Source: Vanessa cardui
Lineage: Eukaryota > Arthropoda > Insecta > Lepidoptera > Nymphalidae
Length of the DNA: 64,000 nt
Direction of reading: 5' to 3'
Assembly: GCF_905220365.1 (NCBI RefSeq)
Contig: NC_061153.1
Location: 12,984,114 to 13,048,113, forward strand
The position numbers and the translations under genes were made by a program. Of this stretch, positions 21,986 through 32,900 are shown in pieces. Every line of letters starts with the position of its first letter. The stretch's first letter is position 1. Under the pieces are notes generated by a model that had not been told where the DNA came from, did no database searches, and was given only the letters and a program-made list of their open reading frames with translations.

Positions 21986-22955
21986 TTAAACTTCAATAAT
22001 TCCTAAAGAATTCAAATGTTTATGATGTTTTACAGGACTTACGCTTTTAGTAAGCAAATCTGCAAGCATATCTGATGTACATAAGTATTTGACACTAACA
22101 ATGTTTTCATTGGTTATTTCTCTGCAATAGTGGTATCTGACATCTATATGTTTAGTTTTATTATGAAATACAGGGTTCAATAATAGTTTCTGCGCACTCA
22201 TACTATCATTATACAATGTAATATTATACATTATTTTAGTTACTTCATGCTGTAAGTTTCTCAAATATACTGCCTCTTTGCAGGCTTCACATATTGAGCC
22301 TCTGTACTAGAAAACGTAATACACTTCTGTTTAGAACAACTCCAAGAAATAATTGATCCTGACAAAGTATAACAAAATCCCGAATAAGATTTCCTATCAT
22401 TAACATCATTACACCAGTCTGCATCAACATAACCTTCAATATTAATGTTTTTATTTTTACAATATTTCAAACCTAACTTTTTAGTGCCTTTTAAATATCT
22501 TAATACTCTTTTAGCATAAACCCAATGGCTGTTCAGTACTACAATTATTGAATTGACTGAAAATGACACTGCATAAGTTATATCAGACCGTGTAAGCACC
22601 ACTAAATACATTAAACTGCCAATAAGCTGTTGATAGGGATTATCATTGTTACAATTATTATCTTTCTTACATTTCAAATTTGCCTCCATTGGAGTATTTG
22701 CAGTTTTACAATCAGCCATGTTAAACTTGGACAATAATTTATCAATATATTTCTCTTGACTCAAAGTAACAGTACAATTTAGTTTATCAAACACAACTGA
22801 CATGCCAAGACATTCCTTTACTATTCCTAAGTCTTTTAATACAAAACACTTACTTAGAAAACTCTTAAGATACTAAAAAGTTCTATTATTCGAGAAAACA
22901 AAAAAGTCATCGACATACAATGTCACAACAGTTATACTACTACTAACACATGTTT
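21986..22955 (-). pseudogene. pol: Copia-1 RT end and RNase H
   Basis: The minus strand reads TLYVDDFFVFS (catalytic YVDD, near 22930), CLGMSVVFDKLN, EKYIDKLLSKFNM, the Copia landmark PYQQLIGSLMYLVVLTRSDITYAV, then RNase H: EGYVDADWCNDVNDRKSYSG, and finally HIDVRYHYCRE and ADLLTKS before the stop at 21986. Frameshifts lie near 22800 and 22264. Domain content is typical Ty1/Copia. The N-terminal half of RT is missing and a LINE-A patch stands in its place. Confidence 0.9.
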
Positions 22956-23330
22956 ATAACCGCTAAAAAAACACCATTTGTCGTATCTCCACGATTTGAA
23001 AACATTCCGATTGCCGCTACAGGTAGTATCGGAATACTTGGCGTTGATATTTCGAGCCTCGTTCAGTTCCGGGTCAATTGGGAGGCAAAGCCAAATTGGC
23101 TTCAAAAAAGCTGGGTGTGCTCAGCATGGTGAAACAGTATTTCACGTCGGCCCATCGCCTTAAACTTTACAAGGCGCTAATTCGGCCTCACATGGAGTAC
23201 TGCTCTCACCTCTGGGCGGGTGCTCCCCAGTACCAGCTCCTTCCATTTAACCGCATCCAACGTAGAGCGGCTCGAGTTATCGACGATCAAGCCCTTTCCG
23301 ATCTCCTTGATCCTTTGGCTTTGGCTTCTG
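22951..23330 (+). mobile_element. Internal LINE-A fragment filling a Copia-1 deletion
   Basis: Encodes TAKKTPFVVSPRFENIP and SHLWAGAPQYQLLPFNRIQRRAARVIDD, the same stretch as in the LINE-A copy at 29976-33336. It has neither the LINE-A 5' end nor its 3' end or A-tail. Left and right flanks are Copia-1 RT (YVDD) and integrase (LDKEFWAEA), between which several hundred codons are missing. The right joint lies in a CTTTGGCTTTGGCTT run. Confidence 0.85.
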
Positions 23331-24257
23331 CCCAGAACTCCTTATCAAGTCCCGCATTAAACAAAAGACACCTGGCTTTCTCAATTAGTGTTCTATTTAT
23401 GCGCTCACAAAGCCCGTTTTGTTCAGGGGTGTATGGGTTCGTTTTTTGATGAATTACACCCATTATCTTTAAATAATTATCAAAATCTCTATTACAGAAT
23501 TCACTGCCATTATCACTTCTCAGAATTCTTATCCTATTTGATGTTGAATTTTCAACTCTAGCTTTATATTCTTGAAAATACTTTAAAGTCTCAGTTTTAT
23601 TCTTTAGAAAATAAACAAATGTCATGCGGTACAGCCGCATGACATTTGTTTATTCAGTCATCCACGAAAATAAGAAAATATCTAGAGCCACCTAGTGTGA
23701 GCCACATTGGGCCACATATGTCACTGTGTACCACCTCTAGTAGTTTAGTACTTCTATTCCCTTCATTAGCAAAAGGTAATCTACTTTGCTTAGCTTCACA
23801 TCACTACACAGTTTGACTTGTCAATGTTGGCCTTTTCCGTAAGTATGATTCCTTCTACAGCATCCTGCATTTTATTCATGTTAAAGCTGTTAGCATGTCC
23901 CAATCTCCGATGCCAAATTTCCGCAGACTCTGCTACTGCTGCTACCATGCATGATGAGGTGTTCAGTTTGTAAACTACATTTATAAGTGAAGCAGTAGCT
24001 ACTTGAATGTTTTGCTTATTGAGTATCTCGCATCCTTTGCTTGTGAAATTTACCTCGTTGTCCTGCCTTATCAGCTGGCTTACTGACAATAGGTTAGTAG
24101 ATAACTTAGGAGAGCATAACACATTTTCGACAGTTATGTCATATTCACTATCTTCTTTAGTTGTTTTTTTATTTATGTTACCGCAACATATCACTGGGAT
24201 CTTATTCTGGTCTGCAACCATAATCTCTTTCGCGAATCCAGAATAATTCACGTCCAT
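23331..24257 (-). pseudogene. pol: Copia-1 protease end and integrase
   Basis: The minus strand gives GFAKEIMVADQNKIPV and LCSPKLSTNLLSVSQLI (protease end), EIWHRRLGHANSFNMNKMQ (the GAG-pre-integrase zinc region), LLEVVHSDICGPM, and the integrase core ILRSDNGSEFCNRDF and NPYTPEQNGLCERINRTL. The triad residues in HSDICGP, RSDNGSEF and ERINRT are present. A palindrome at 23610-23654 has overwritten the sequence just after FVDD. The frame ends at EFWAEA at the LINE-A patch. Confidence 0.9.
23610..23654. repeat. Perfect 20-bp inverted repeat in Copia-1 integrase
   Basis: AATAAACAAATGTCATGCGG (23610-23629) and its exact reverse complement (23635-23654) flank the loop TACAG. One arm is native integrase sequence (minus sense MTFVYFLK). 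The other replaces the residues expected after FVDD. It is most likely a template-switch product and not a native site. Confidence 0.85.
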
Positions 24258-26700
24258 CATCAAAATCAAAATCAAAATCAAAATCAAAATATACTTTATT
24301 CAAGTGGCTTTTACAAGCACTTTTGAATCATTCAATCAAAGTCATTTAACAATTAAGTGAAGCTACCACCGGTTCGGAAAGTAGATTCTACCGAGTAGAA
24401 CCGGCAAGAAACTCAGTAGTTACTCTTTTTCAACATTTAAAAAAATACAGTCATGTTAGTTACTACAATTATTTAAATTAATATATCCTGCCTGGAAGTC
24501 CACAGGTATTAATTCCACGCTTTTTTATCACCTACAAAATCTTGTATCGAATAATACGCCTTTTTTACCAATGTATTTTTTATAAACAATTTTAATTTAC
24601 GAGATGGTAAAGTTAAAAATGTCTGCGGAATTTTATTATACAAATGGATGCCTTGCCCCAAGAAAGATTTATTGACTTTGTGGAGTCGGAAACTTGGCGT
24701 TATAAGCTTATCCTTACTTCTAGTGCATACACAATGATTTTTCAAAGTGATCAATGTTACTGTGAATATACATGATATTGTTGTAAATATATTGCGACGC
24801 AACAGTGAGTATTCCTACTCTGTTAAAAACATCCCGAAGAGTCTCTAGCTCCAAGATCCTAAATAAACCGGATTGCTCTCTTTTGTAAAATAAAGACAGA
24901 TTCAATATCTGCAGCGTTACCCCAAAGTAATATGCCATATGACATAATACTGTGAAAATAACCAAAATAAACTAAACGAGCGGTATCATTATCAGTTACT
25001 TTTCTAACCGCGTATGCTGCGGAGCTGAGTCTTCCTGTTAGGGACGACAAATGGGGACTCCACTGAAGACTGGAATCCAATTCTATTCCCAAGAACACCG
25101 TAGTATCGGCTACATCAAGCGGGCCACCGCTTAAAGATATATTATAATTTTGGTTTCTAACATTGTGTAGGGTAAAAACTACACATTTTGTTTTTTGAGT
25201 ATTCAAAACCAAATTATTTACTTTAAACCAATCTTGTATCTGTGATAATGCATTGTTCACATCGTCATAGTCAGTTTCCTGTCAATCTTAAAAATCTGTG
25301 AAGTATCGTCAGCAAACAATACTATATCACAAATACCTTTAACAAAGAAAGGAAGGTCATTTATATATACTAGATATAGAAAGGGACCCAAAATTGAACC
25401 TTGTGGAACACCCATTTTTAACGTACATCCAGTAGACTTTATTACATTAATGAAAACTAGCTGGATTCTTCGACTTAAGTATGAAGCAATGAGATCAAGA
25501 GCCCTACCTTTAACGCCGTAATATTTGAGCTTATAAAGAAGCGTCTCGTGTTCTACACAATCAAATGCTTTAGATAAATCACAGCATTATGTGATTTCTC
25601 CCAAGCATCGCAAATATGCTTAAGAAGCGCAATTCCCGCATCAGTTGTTGATCGACCTCTTGTAAAACCAAAATGGCTCACTATGAAAAATGGTATTTGT
25701 ACCAAAATGGATAAGAAGTTGATTTAAAATATTTTTTTCGAAAATTTTACTTTAAGATGGGAGTATTGAAATAGGCCTGTAATTACTGGAATCGCTTCTA
25801 TTTCCATTCTTAAAAAGTGGTAAGACTATACTACATTTTAACAAGTTAGGAAAAGAACCCGTGTCCAAACTTTTGTTAAAAATTACTGCTATATACGGAG
25901 CAATATTGTGTATGATGTTATTTATGAATTTTACCGAAATGCCCCATACGTCGTTAGTTTTTTTTAATATTGAGTGTTTTAAATACTTTCATAACATCTA
26001 TTGCAGAAACTGTTTCAAAAGAAAATTCAATAACGCATTAAGAAACATTTTTATTTAATAATCTAGCTGCGTCTAATGTAGATGATTTTAAATGAGATGT
26101 TATTTTATTAGGTATGTTATCAAAAAATATTTCAAATAAATTTGCAAATTCTAATTCAGAATTTGTGTATTTACTGCCTGTGTTTAATTTGATTGGTATA
26201 AAGTATACCAATCAAATAAAACCTTTTTAAGTTTTCCACTAATACTTCCAATAATGTCCCAAGTGGCCTTTATTCTATTATCGGAAGTCAAAATTTTGTT
26301 CTTTATGTATAAAGACTTAGCATAAATACATACTGTTTTAAATATTTTGGAATACTTATTGACATATCCTAGAAAGGCTTCGTTTTGATTCCACTGCTTC
26401 ATACCATATAGGTCGTATAATTTATTTCTGCTTTTATATATACCAATAGTAGCCCAGTCACTGAACTTCAATTTTGTATTATTATAAAATTATTTCATTT
26501 TGAATATTTGATTAAATTCTATTAATATTAATTCAAAAAATGAATTATAAAGTTCATTTGGATCTTGTGTCGTTAGATCTAAATAAGATAATTAACACGC
26601 GACAATATCTTTAAAACAGTTTACTTTATGAGCCGTTATTGGCCTGTACATTATTTTTTTTGAATGAATAATTTCTTTGTGTTTCTGTGTGTTTGTGGCC
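24258..26700 (-). mobile_element. LINE-J, long copy inserted in Copia-1
   Basis: From the (AATCAA)n tail at 24258 the element runs leftward in sense through a 3' UTR, the C-terminal region (24509-24965), the thumb (25260), the RT core (PQGSILGP, VLFADDTSQIF, near 25270-25420) and fingers to about 25860. Upstream of RT it continues with WATIGIYKSRNKLYDLYGM near 26400 and DLTTQDPNELYNSF near 26560. Several frameshifts split the frame. The endonuclease is absent, so it is 5'-truncated. It separates Copia-1 gag from protease. Confidence 0.85.
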
Positions 26701-26711
26701 AATCTCTAATG

Positions 26712-27526
26712 CTAGTTAAAAAACACGGCACTGAACGCATTACTTGTTTTTAATGATTTACTTTCAGAATTGTTAGGTGATTTATGCTTTTTAAGATTGC
26801 ATTGATTTTTATAGTGCCCCTGTTGTTTACAATTGTAGCATTTGACATTTGGTTTTCCTTCAACAGATGACGTTTGTATCTTCCCGCCATCTTTCTTGTC
26901 CATAGACTGTGTTCTTTTCGCATTCGTTCCATGATTCGAATTTGAATGTTGATTCTTGCGGAAACATATAAATGCATTATTAACATCACTCATTTCCGGA
27001 TCCATGTCCATCAACTTCCCTTTAATAGCGTTGGTTGTGATTACTACGCCGGAATTTTCGATGGCCATTATCATGGGCATATATTTTTCAGTTAGACCAG
27101 CCAACATGATAGATCCAATCCACTGGTCGTTTATCCCAAATCCCGTTCCTTGCAATTTTTGACCAGCTTCAACAATTTGTGTAACATACGACGTCGTCGA
27201 AGTGCAATTTTCTAATCGAATAGATATTAGATTTTTCAGAAGATTTATTTTTCTAGTAAATCCCGAGTCATCGAACAACATCTTCAATTTATCCCACAAT
27301 TCTTTCGATGTTCGTGAACATAAAGAGCCGAGTCAATCGTTAAAATCAGCTTGGCCTTGGTTTTCGCATCATCTGTAGCCACTGGCGGTTGATCTGGTTC
27401 AGGTTTTATATACCTAAGCGTTCCCTCTAACACCAGAAAATTCTCCACAGCGAAACACCATTCACTATAATTCTCACGCCCTTTCAACTTAGGCACGCTT
27501 ACGAGTTAGTTTGTACTGGACGCCAT
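26712..27526 (-). pseudogene. gag: Copia-1 gag
   Basis: The start ATG is at 27526 (MASSTN) but codon 7 is TAA. The frame then continues LVSVPKLKGRENYSEWCFAV, and shifts by two bases near 27295 into ELWDKLKMLFDDSG, GTGFGINDQWIGSIMLAGL, MDPEMSDVNNAF, and the zinc knuckle CYNCKQQGHYKNQC. It ends SAVFFN at 26712. This is the standard Ty1/Copia gag with an N-terminal DUF4219-like start. The capsid and nucleocapsid parts are recognisable but non-functional. Confidence 0.9.
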
Positions 27527-27620
27527 GATACTTGATAACAACGCACGCACGCCACGCACCCCCTTACTGTCCGACACTGATTTTCACTTATACACAAGTC
27601 TGTTATAAAAACAATTAGTC

Positions 27621-27952
27621 AAAATCAAAATCAAAATAAACTTTATTCAAGTAGGCTTTTATAAGCACTTTTGAATCGTCATTTACCACCGGTTCGGAAA
27701 GTAGATTCTACCGAGAAGAACCGACAAGAAACTCAGTAGTTACTCTTTTTTAACATTTAAAAAATACAAAGTCATGTTAAATAAATACAATTATTAAAAT
27801 AATGTATCCTGCTTGGAAGTCAACAGGTATTAACTCCACGATTTTCTATCATCTATAAAATCTTGTATCGAATAATATGCTTTTTCTACCAATGTATTTT
27901 TTACAAACGATTTGAATTTACTAAACGGCAAAGTTAAAAATTTCTGCGGAAA
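27621..27952 (-). mobile_element. LINE-J 3' end in Copia-1 leader, with 8-bp target duplication
   Basis: Starts at the (AAAATC)n tail, carries the LINE-J 3' UTR and the last codons of ORF2, and is 5'-truncated. AATTAGTC flanks it at 27613-27620 and 27953-27960. It lies between the Copia-1 PBS and gag start. Confidence 0.88.
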
Positions 27953-28023
27953 AATTAGTCTACTGTTAATCGTACTTCACCGATTAGTCTAACAATAAAC
28001 ACACTCACTAATACTTATGGATA

Positions 28024-28036
28024 TGGGCCCATAACC
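28024..28036 (-). promoter_or_regulatory. Copia-1 primer binding site (initiator tRNA-Met, internal)
   Basis: In element sense GGTTATGGGCCCA follows directly after the 5' LTR end CTCACA. It is complementary to the anticodon arm of initiator tRNA-Met (anticodon CAU within GGGCCCAUAACC). Copia of Drosophila uses a half-tRNA primer of the same kind. Confidence 0.85.
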
Positions 28037-28182
28037 TGTGAGAAAAATAAAACAACTTGCTTGCAACGGATTTGTCAACGACTGAACTTTTTTATTAAAA
28101 CAAAAGAACGAACGAACATTACTTCACGTAGCTGCCAAAAGATGGCGTTCGTGTGCCTATCTATATTTTGTTATTTACAACA
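28037..28182 (-). repeat. Copia-1 5' LTR
   Basis: In element sense it begins TGTTGTAAATAAC and ends TTTTTCTCACA, with canonical TG...CA ends. It is followed outside by ATTGG, the target duplication. Promoter and polyadenylation signals are expected here in this family, but none stands out in 146 bp. Confidence 0.92.
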
Positions 28183-28187
28183 ATTGG

Positions 28188-28702
28188 GTCATTGAAAATT
28201 GAATGATGATTGTGATATTAAAAGGGAGCGTAGGTCGCTGTCTGTACGTTGCAACATGTTGGCCCGGAGATTTGCTAGGTGTACGAATCCAGTAAAGATA
28301 GCGCTCTTTAAAGCATACTGTCAGTCACTTTATACCTGCAGTCTTTGGACTAGTTACACGCACCGGGTATACAGCGATCTGCGGGTCCAATAATAACGCG
28401 TTCAGGGTTCTGATGGGGCTACCACGGAGGTGCAGTGTCACGACCATGTTTGCGGAGCCGCATACGGATGACTTCTATGCTATTATAAGAAAACGGTGTG
28501 CCTCCACGTTAGCTCGGCTACGGGGTTCCTCTAGCGGAATGTTGAGTGTTTTTGTTGACCGGTGGGAATCGCCACTAATGGTTTTAATTAATCGATGTTG
28601 TAATTTCTAATGTTTATTTTACGTACTAACATAGTTCTTAAGTTGTAAATGTTGATTTCTATGGATGTAAGTCTGAAATAAATTCATTATTATTATTATT
28701 TT
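28188..28702 (+). pseudogene. LINE-Z ORF2 C-terminus and 3' tail
   Basis: Resumes the LINE-Z frame interrupted at 19570: RERRSLSVRCNMLARRFARC, LFKAYCQSLYTCSLW, GLPRRCSVTTMFAE, LARLRGSSSGML and FVDRWESP. Stops and one frameshift split it. The 3' end is a run of ATT repeats after GAAATAAATTC near 28675-28702, the element's own tail. Only about 100 bp of UTR follows the stop. Confidence 0.85.
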
Positions 28703-28905
28703 CATATTTCAAAAGATAAAATTGTCGAACAACTTTGATAATATCAATACTGATATTCCTTCCGAATATAAAAAGCAGTTAATAAAACTTCTGGAGGAGT
28801 ATTCTCACGCTTTTGTGGCCGGTTTGCCGCGAACTCGAGTGCAATCCGGAGAATTAAAAATTCGTTTGATAGATCCACACAAGACCGTACAACGTCGGCC
28901 ATACA
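28703..28905 (+). pseudogene. pol: Gypsy-2 Pol, start of RT
   Basis: Encodes LLEEYSHAFVAGLPRT and LIDPHKTVQRRPYR, the entry into a Ty3/Gypsy reverse transcriptase. It stops at YR, where LINE-C is inserted; the frame resumes at 37256 with NEGQLVRTKINDL. There is no gag or protease upstream because the LINE-Z tail abuts directly. Confidence 0.8.
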
Positions 28906-29970
28906 GATTTTTATTTTATTTTTATTTATTTATGGTCCACAAAACAGATTATAACTAAATACACATTTAATATATAAGTAAACATTATAGCAAGCTAAGT
29001 TATAACCCAACAACTATGTGAACACAGATTGTAGACGAAATATTTCACTTATAAAAATCAAATAACATCAGCACTTGAGAATACATTGTATACATTACAG
29101 AAAAAACAATAAATGAAAAGAAAAAATTATACAGAAAAATATGAACAAGTTATGACAATGAAAAATAAAATGAAATTATGCAATGGTGAAATGAGGAACT
29201 AAATAATGAATAAGAAAATTGATTTAAACACTATTATTACTTGTTAATTGAAAATATTGAAACCAATTGTTTTCTAAATAGATTTAGGTTATTGTTGAAA
29301 ATGTCAATACCCTCATCCGCGTCCTTTTCGAGAAAAATTTTGTTATATGCGCGACACATACGACCGATAGGATTATGATATGATATGTTGTTATTGTACA
29401 CGTCCAGGGTAAATATTCTAGGGTGTTGGTATTTAAAGTTGGTGTTTATGTTGATGGATCTTAAAAGCAAGGGTGAATCAATAACACCGTGTATTATTTT
29501 ATGCAAATATACTAAGTTATTGCAGTTACGACGCATTTCTAGTGTTTGCAATTTAAAATGACTAAGCCTGTCATTGTAGCATTCGAGTTTACGTCCGTAC
29601 TGATAGCGAGAACTGAGCAAACGTAAAAACCTTTTCTGTACGGCTTCTACCTTTTCACAGTGAGTGGCATAGTTAGGTGACCATATTACCGAGTTATATT
29701 CTAAAATACTGCGAACTATGAAACAGTAAAGTTGTATAGTAGTTTTAGGCCTTTTAAAACTTTTAGTGCACCTGCTTATGAATCCACACAATCTGTTACT
29801 CTTGTTAATTATGTACTCGTAATGATCCCTAAAAGAGAGTTTTTCGTCAAATATTACTCCCAGGTCTTTTGCGGTGGATTTGCGTGAAAGTATGTTTTCG
29901 TTTATAGTGTAATCAAAAAGTACTTTTTTCGATCTTTTCAGTGAAAAGCTTATTACGAAGCACTTTTCTA
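28906..29970 (-). mobile_element. LINE-C, 3' part (ORF2 C-terminus and UTR)
   Basis: The minus-strand frame 29791-29237 encodes the post-RT domain: IVRSILEYNSVIWSPNYA, VEAVQKRFLRLLSSRY, and MRRNCNNLVYLHKI. Further upstream it reads LGVIFDEKLSFRDHYEYII and KCFVISFSLKRSKKVLFDY up to 29970. There LINE-A interrupts it. The 3' UTR is AT-rich and ends in TTTATTTTATTTTTA (plus strand) against the Gypsy-2 fragment. It continues at 33337. Confidence 0.85.
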
Positions 29971-29975
29971 TATTT

Positions 29976-32900
29976 TAAGTGGTAGTGCCACACTGCATAC
30001 CTCTCGGTTGCAGTCGAATGGGCCGGCACGCCCGGGGAAGTACCACTCTCTCACTTAAAATCGGCGTGAAGTGGTAGCTATGCTACCGCGTTTCGTCCGG
30101 TAAGTGAGAGTTCCGGAGGCCCGATCCCTCTCCCCCCAAAACATGGTTGTGCAGAATTTGGTGACATTACCCCAGGAGGGTACCATCAGCGACTGCGATG
30201 GAGAATCCCTCTCTGGGCATCCATGCTCAGGACGTACACCGCCTGGGCAGGGATGCCCAGGCTGCCCTCCGAATTCTGGGGGGGGCAATTTTGCGCTCGC
30301 CACTGTTCGGGGCAAGCGGAGCAGGCATCATAAGGCAACCCCTACCACACTCGCTGTGGACTTCTGCAACATAAGGGGACTCAACTCCAACTTGAATGCC
30401 GTTCACTTTCACCTTGAGACGGCGAAGCCGGCCTTGCTCTTTCTTACCGAGACCCAGATATCTTCTCCTGCCGATACGTCTTTTCTCTCTTACCCCGGGT
30501 ACAAATTGGAGCATACTTTTGTGCCACGAGCTGGGGTGTGCGTTTACGTCAGAGATGATATCTGCTCTCGACGCCTCGGCAGCCTTGAAGGGCAGGACCT
30601 ATCAATTATCTGGCTGCGCGTAGACTGCGACGACCATCCGCGAATCTACGCGTGCCTTTATAGGTCCCATAGCGGTAATGCCGAAACCGACCGACTGGTT
30701 GAGCACGTCCATTTGGCTACAGATTCCGTGCTGCAGCAGACTCCATCCGCAGAGATCATTATTCTGGGCGATTTCAATGCTCATCATACAGAGTGGCTTG
30801 GATCACGCACCACTGATCATGCGGGTAGATCTGTTCTCGACTTCGCTTTGGCTTATGATTTGACACAACTGGTCACCTCGCCAACGCGAATACCGGACGT
30901 GGAGGATCATACACCTTCCCTGTTGGACCTTCTGCTGACTTCGCATCCGGACGGCTATAAGATTGTCGTCGATCCCCCTCTGGGCTCGTCGGACCACTGT
31001 CTCGTCCGGAGTACAGTGCCAGTTACACGATACTCACGACCTCGTTTCGCGGGCTGTCGTCGCGTGTGGCACTACAAGTCAGCAGATTGGGATGGGATGC
31101 GGTCCTTCTTTGCATCTTACCCATGGGGGCGAGTTTGTTTCTCGATGGATGATCCGAGCGTTGTTGCTGACTCTGTCGCCGATGTGGTGCTTCAGGGTAT
31201 GGAACTTTTCATTCCATATTCTGCGGTGCCCATTGGTGGCAAGTCCCAGCCCTGGTTTGGTCGCCTCTGTAAGACGGCTTCACGCCGAAAATGGGAACGC
31301 TACCAAGACTGGGCTAACGCATCGGCGTCTCGTGATACAAACACCAGCACATTCAGAAAGGAATATAACTCTGCCTCCAGGTCCTTCAAAAACGTGATAG
31401 CTGAGGCGAAGTCGAAGTACATTGGCAGAATTGGCGAGAGACTGGTGCGCTTCCCATCAGGAACACGTGCGTTCTGGTCTCTCGCTAAGGCTGTCCTAGG
31501 GAATTTCTGTCAGCCTTCTTTTCCGTCTTTGCACAGGGACGGTGAGTCATTGGCCCATACCGCGAAGGAGAAGGCCGATCTTTTAGGGTCTCTCTTCGCG
31601 TCGAACTCGACTCTGGATGACCAAGGAAAGTCACCTCCATCAATCCCGCGATGTGATACGACGATGCCGGAGGTTAAATTTCGGCAAAGTGCAGTTCGGA
31701 AAGCACTTCTTTCCTTGGACATTCACAAGTCGAGTGGACCCGATGGCATCCCTCCAATCGTGCTACGGACATGTGCTCCCGAGTTGGCACCGGTCTTAAC
31801 GCGTCTTTTCCGGCAATCCTACGCATTAGGCGTCGTCCCGAACTCCTGGAAGACTGCTTTGGTGCATCCGATCCCTAAAAAAGGCAACCGCTCAGATCCG
31901 TCCAATTATAGGCCTATAGCCATCACCTCCTTGCTCTCCAAGATAATGGAGTCCCTTATTAACTGCCAGCTCCTGCGGTACCTAGAGGAGAATCAGCTGA
32001 TTAGTGACCGCCAGTACGGTTTCCGTCGGGGTCGCTCAGCCGGTGATCTTCTAGTTTACCTTACTCACAGGTGGGCTGAAGCAGTTGAGAGCAAGGGGGA
32101 GGCATTAGCAGCCAGCTTGGACATAGCGAAGACCTTCGATCGCGTATGGCACAAAGCGCTTCTTTCGAAGCTTCCTTCTTATGGGCTTCCCGGGAAATTA
32201 TGCAATTGGATTACCAGCTTTTTGGCAGATCGGAGCATCAAGGTCGTTGTCGACGGTGCATGCTCTGACTTAAAATTCGTCAATGCTGGTGTTCCACAAG
32301 GCTGCGTCCTATCACCCACTCTGTTTCTTCTGCATATCAATGATTTGTTGCAAATCGGGAACATTCATTGCTATGCAGACGACAGTACCGTTGACACCTT
32401 ATACACCGGCCGCGCTAATATTTCTCGGGAAAACGTCGAAGAAAACCGGAACAAACTTGTGTCTGAAATCGAGTCTTCGTTAAACGAAGTCTCGAACTGG
32501 GGCCGGCTAAATTTAGTCCATTTCAACCCCAAAAAGACGCAAGTTTGCGCGTTAACCGCTAAAAAAACACCATTTGTCGTATCTCCACGATTTGAGAACA
32601 TCCCGATAGCCGCTACAGGTAGTATCGGAATACTTGGCGTTGATATTTCGAGCCTCGTTCAGTTCCGCGGTCAATTGGAAGGCAAAGCCAAATTGGCTTC
32701 AAAGAAGCTCGGTGTGCTCAGCAAGGCGAGACAGTACTTCACGTCGGCCCATCGCCTAAAACTTTACAAGGCGCAAATTCGGCCTCACATGGAGTACTGC
32801 TCTCACCTCTGGGCGGGTGCTCCCCAGTACCAGCTCCTTCCATTTGACCGCATCCAACGTAGAGCGGCTCGAATTATCGACGATCAAGCCCTTTCCGATC

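Larger units (their letters stand above)
19571..28182 (-). mobile_element. Copia-1, complete LTR retrotransposon frame with nested insertions
   Basis: Two 146-bp LTRs (19571-19716 and 28037-28182) bound a minus-strand gag-pol. The target duplication ATTGG is exact at 19566-19570 and 28183-28187. Just inside the right (5') LTR lies a PBS complementary to the initiator tRNA-Met anticodon arm. Inside the left LTR is a purine tract. Inserted in it are a TTAA-flanked element, LINE-J twice and a LINE-A patch. Gag has a stop at codon 7 and a frameshift, and pol has lost the end of integrase and start of RT, so the element is dead. It sits in LINE-Z ORF2. Confidence 0.92.
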
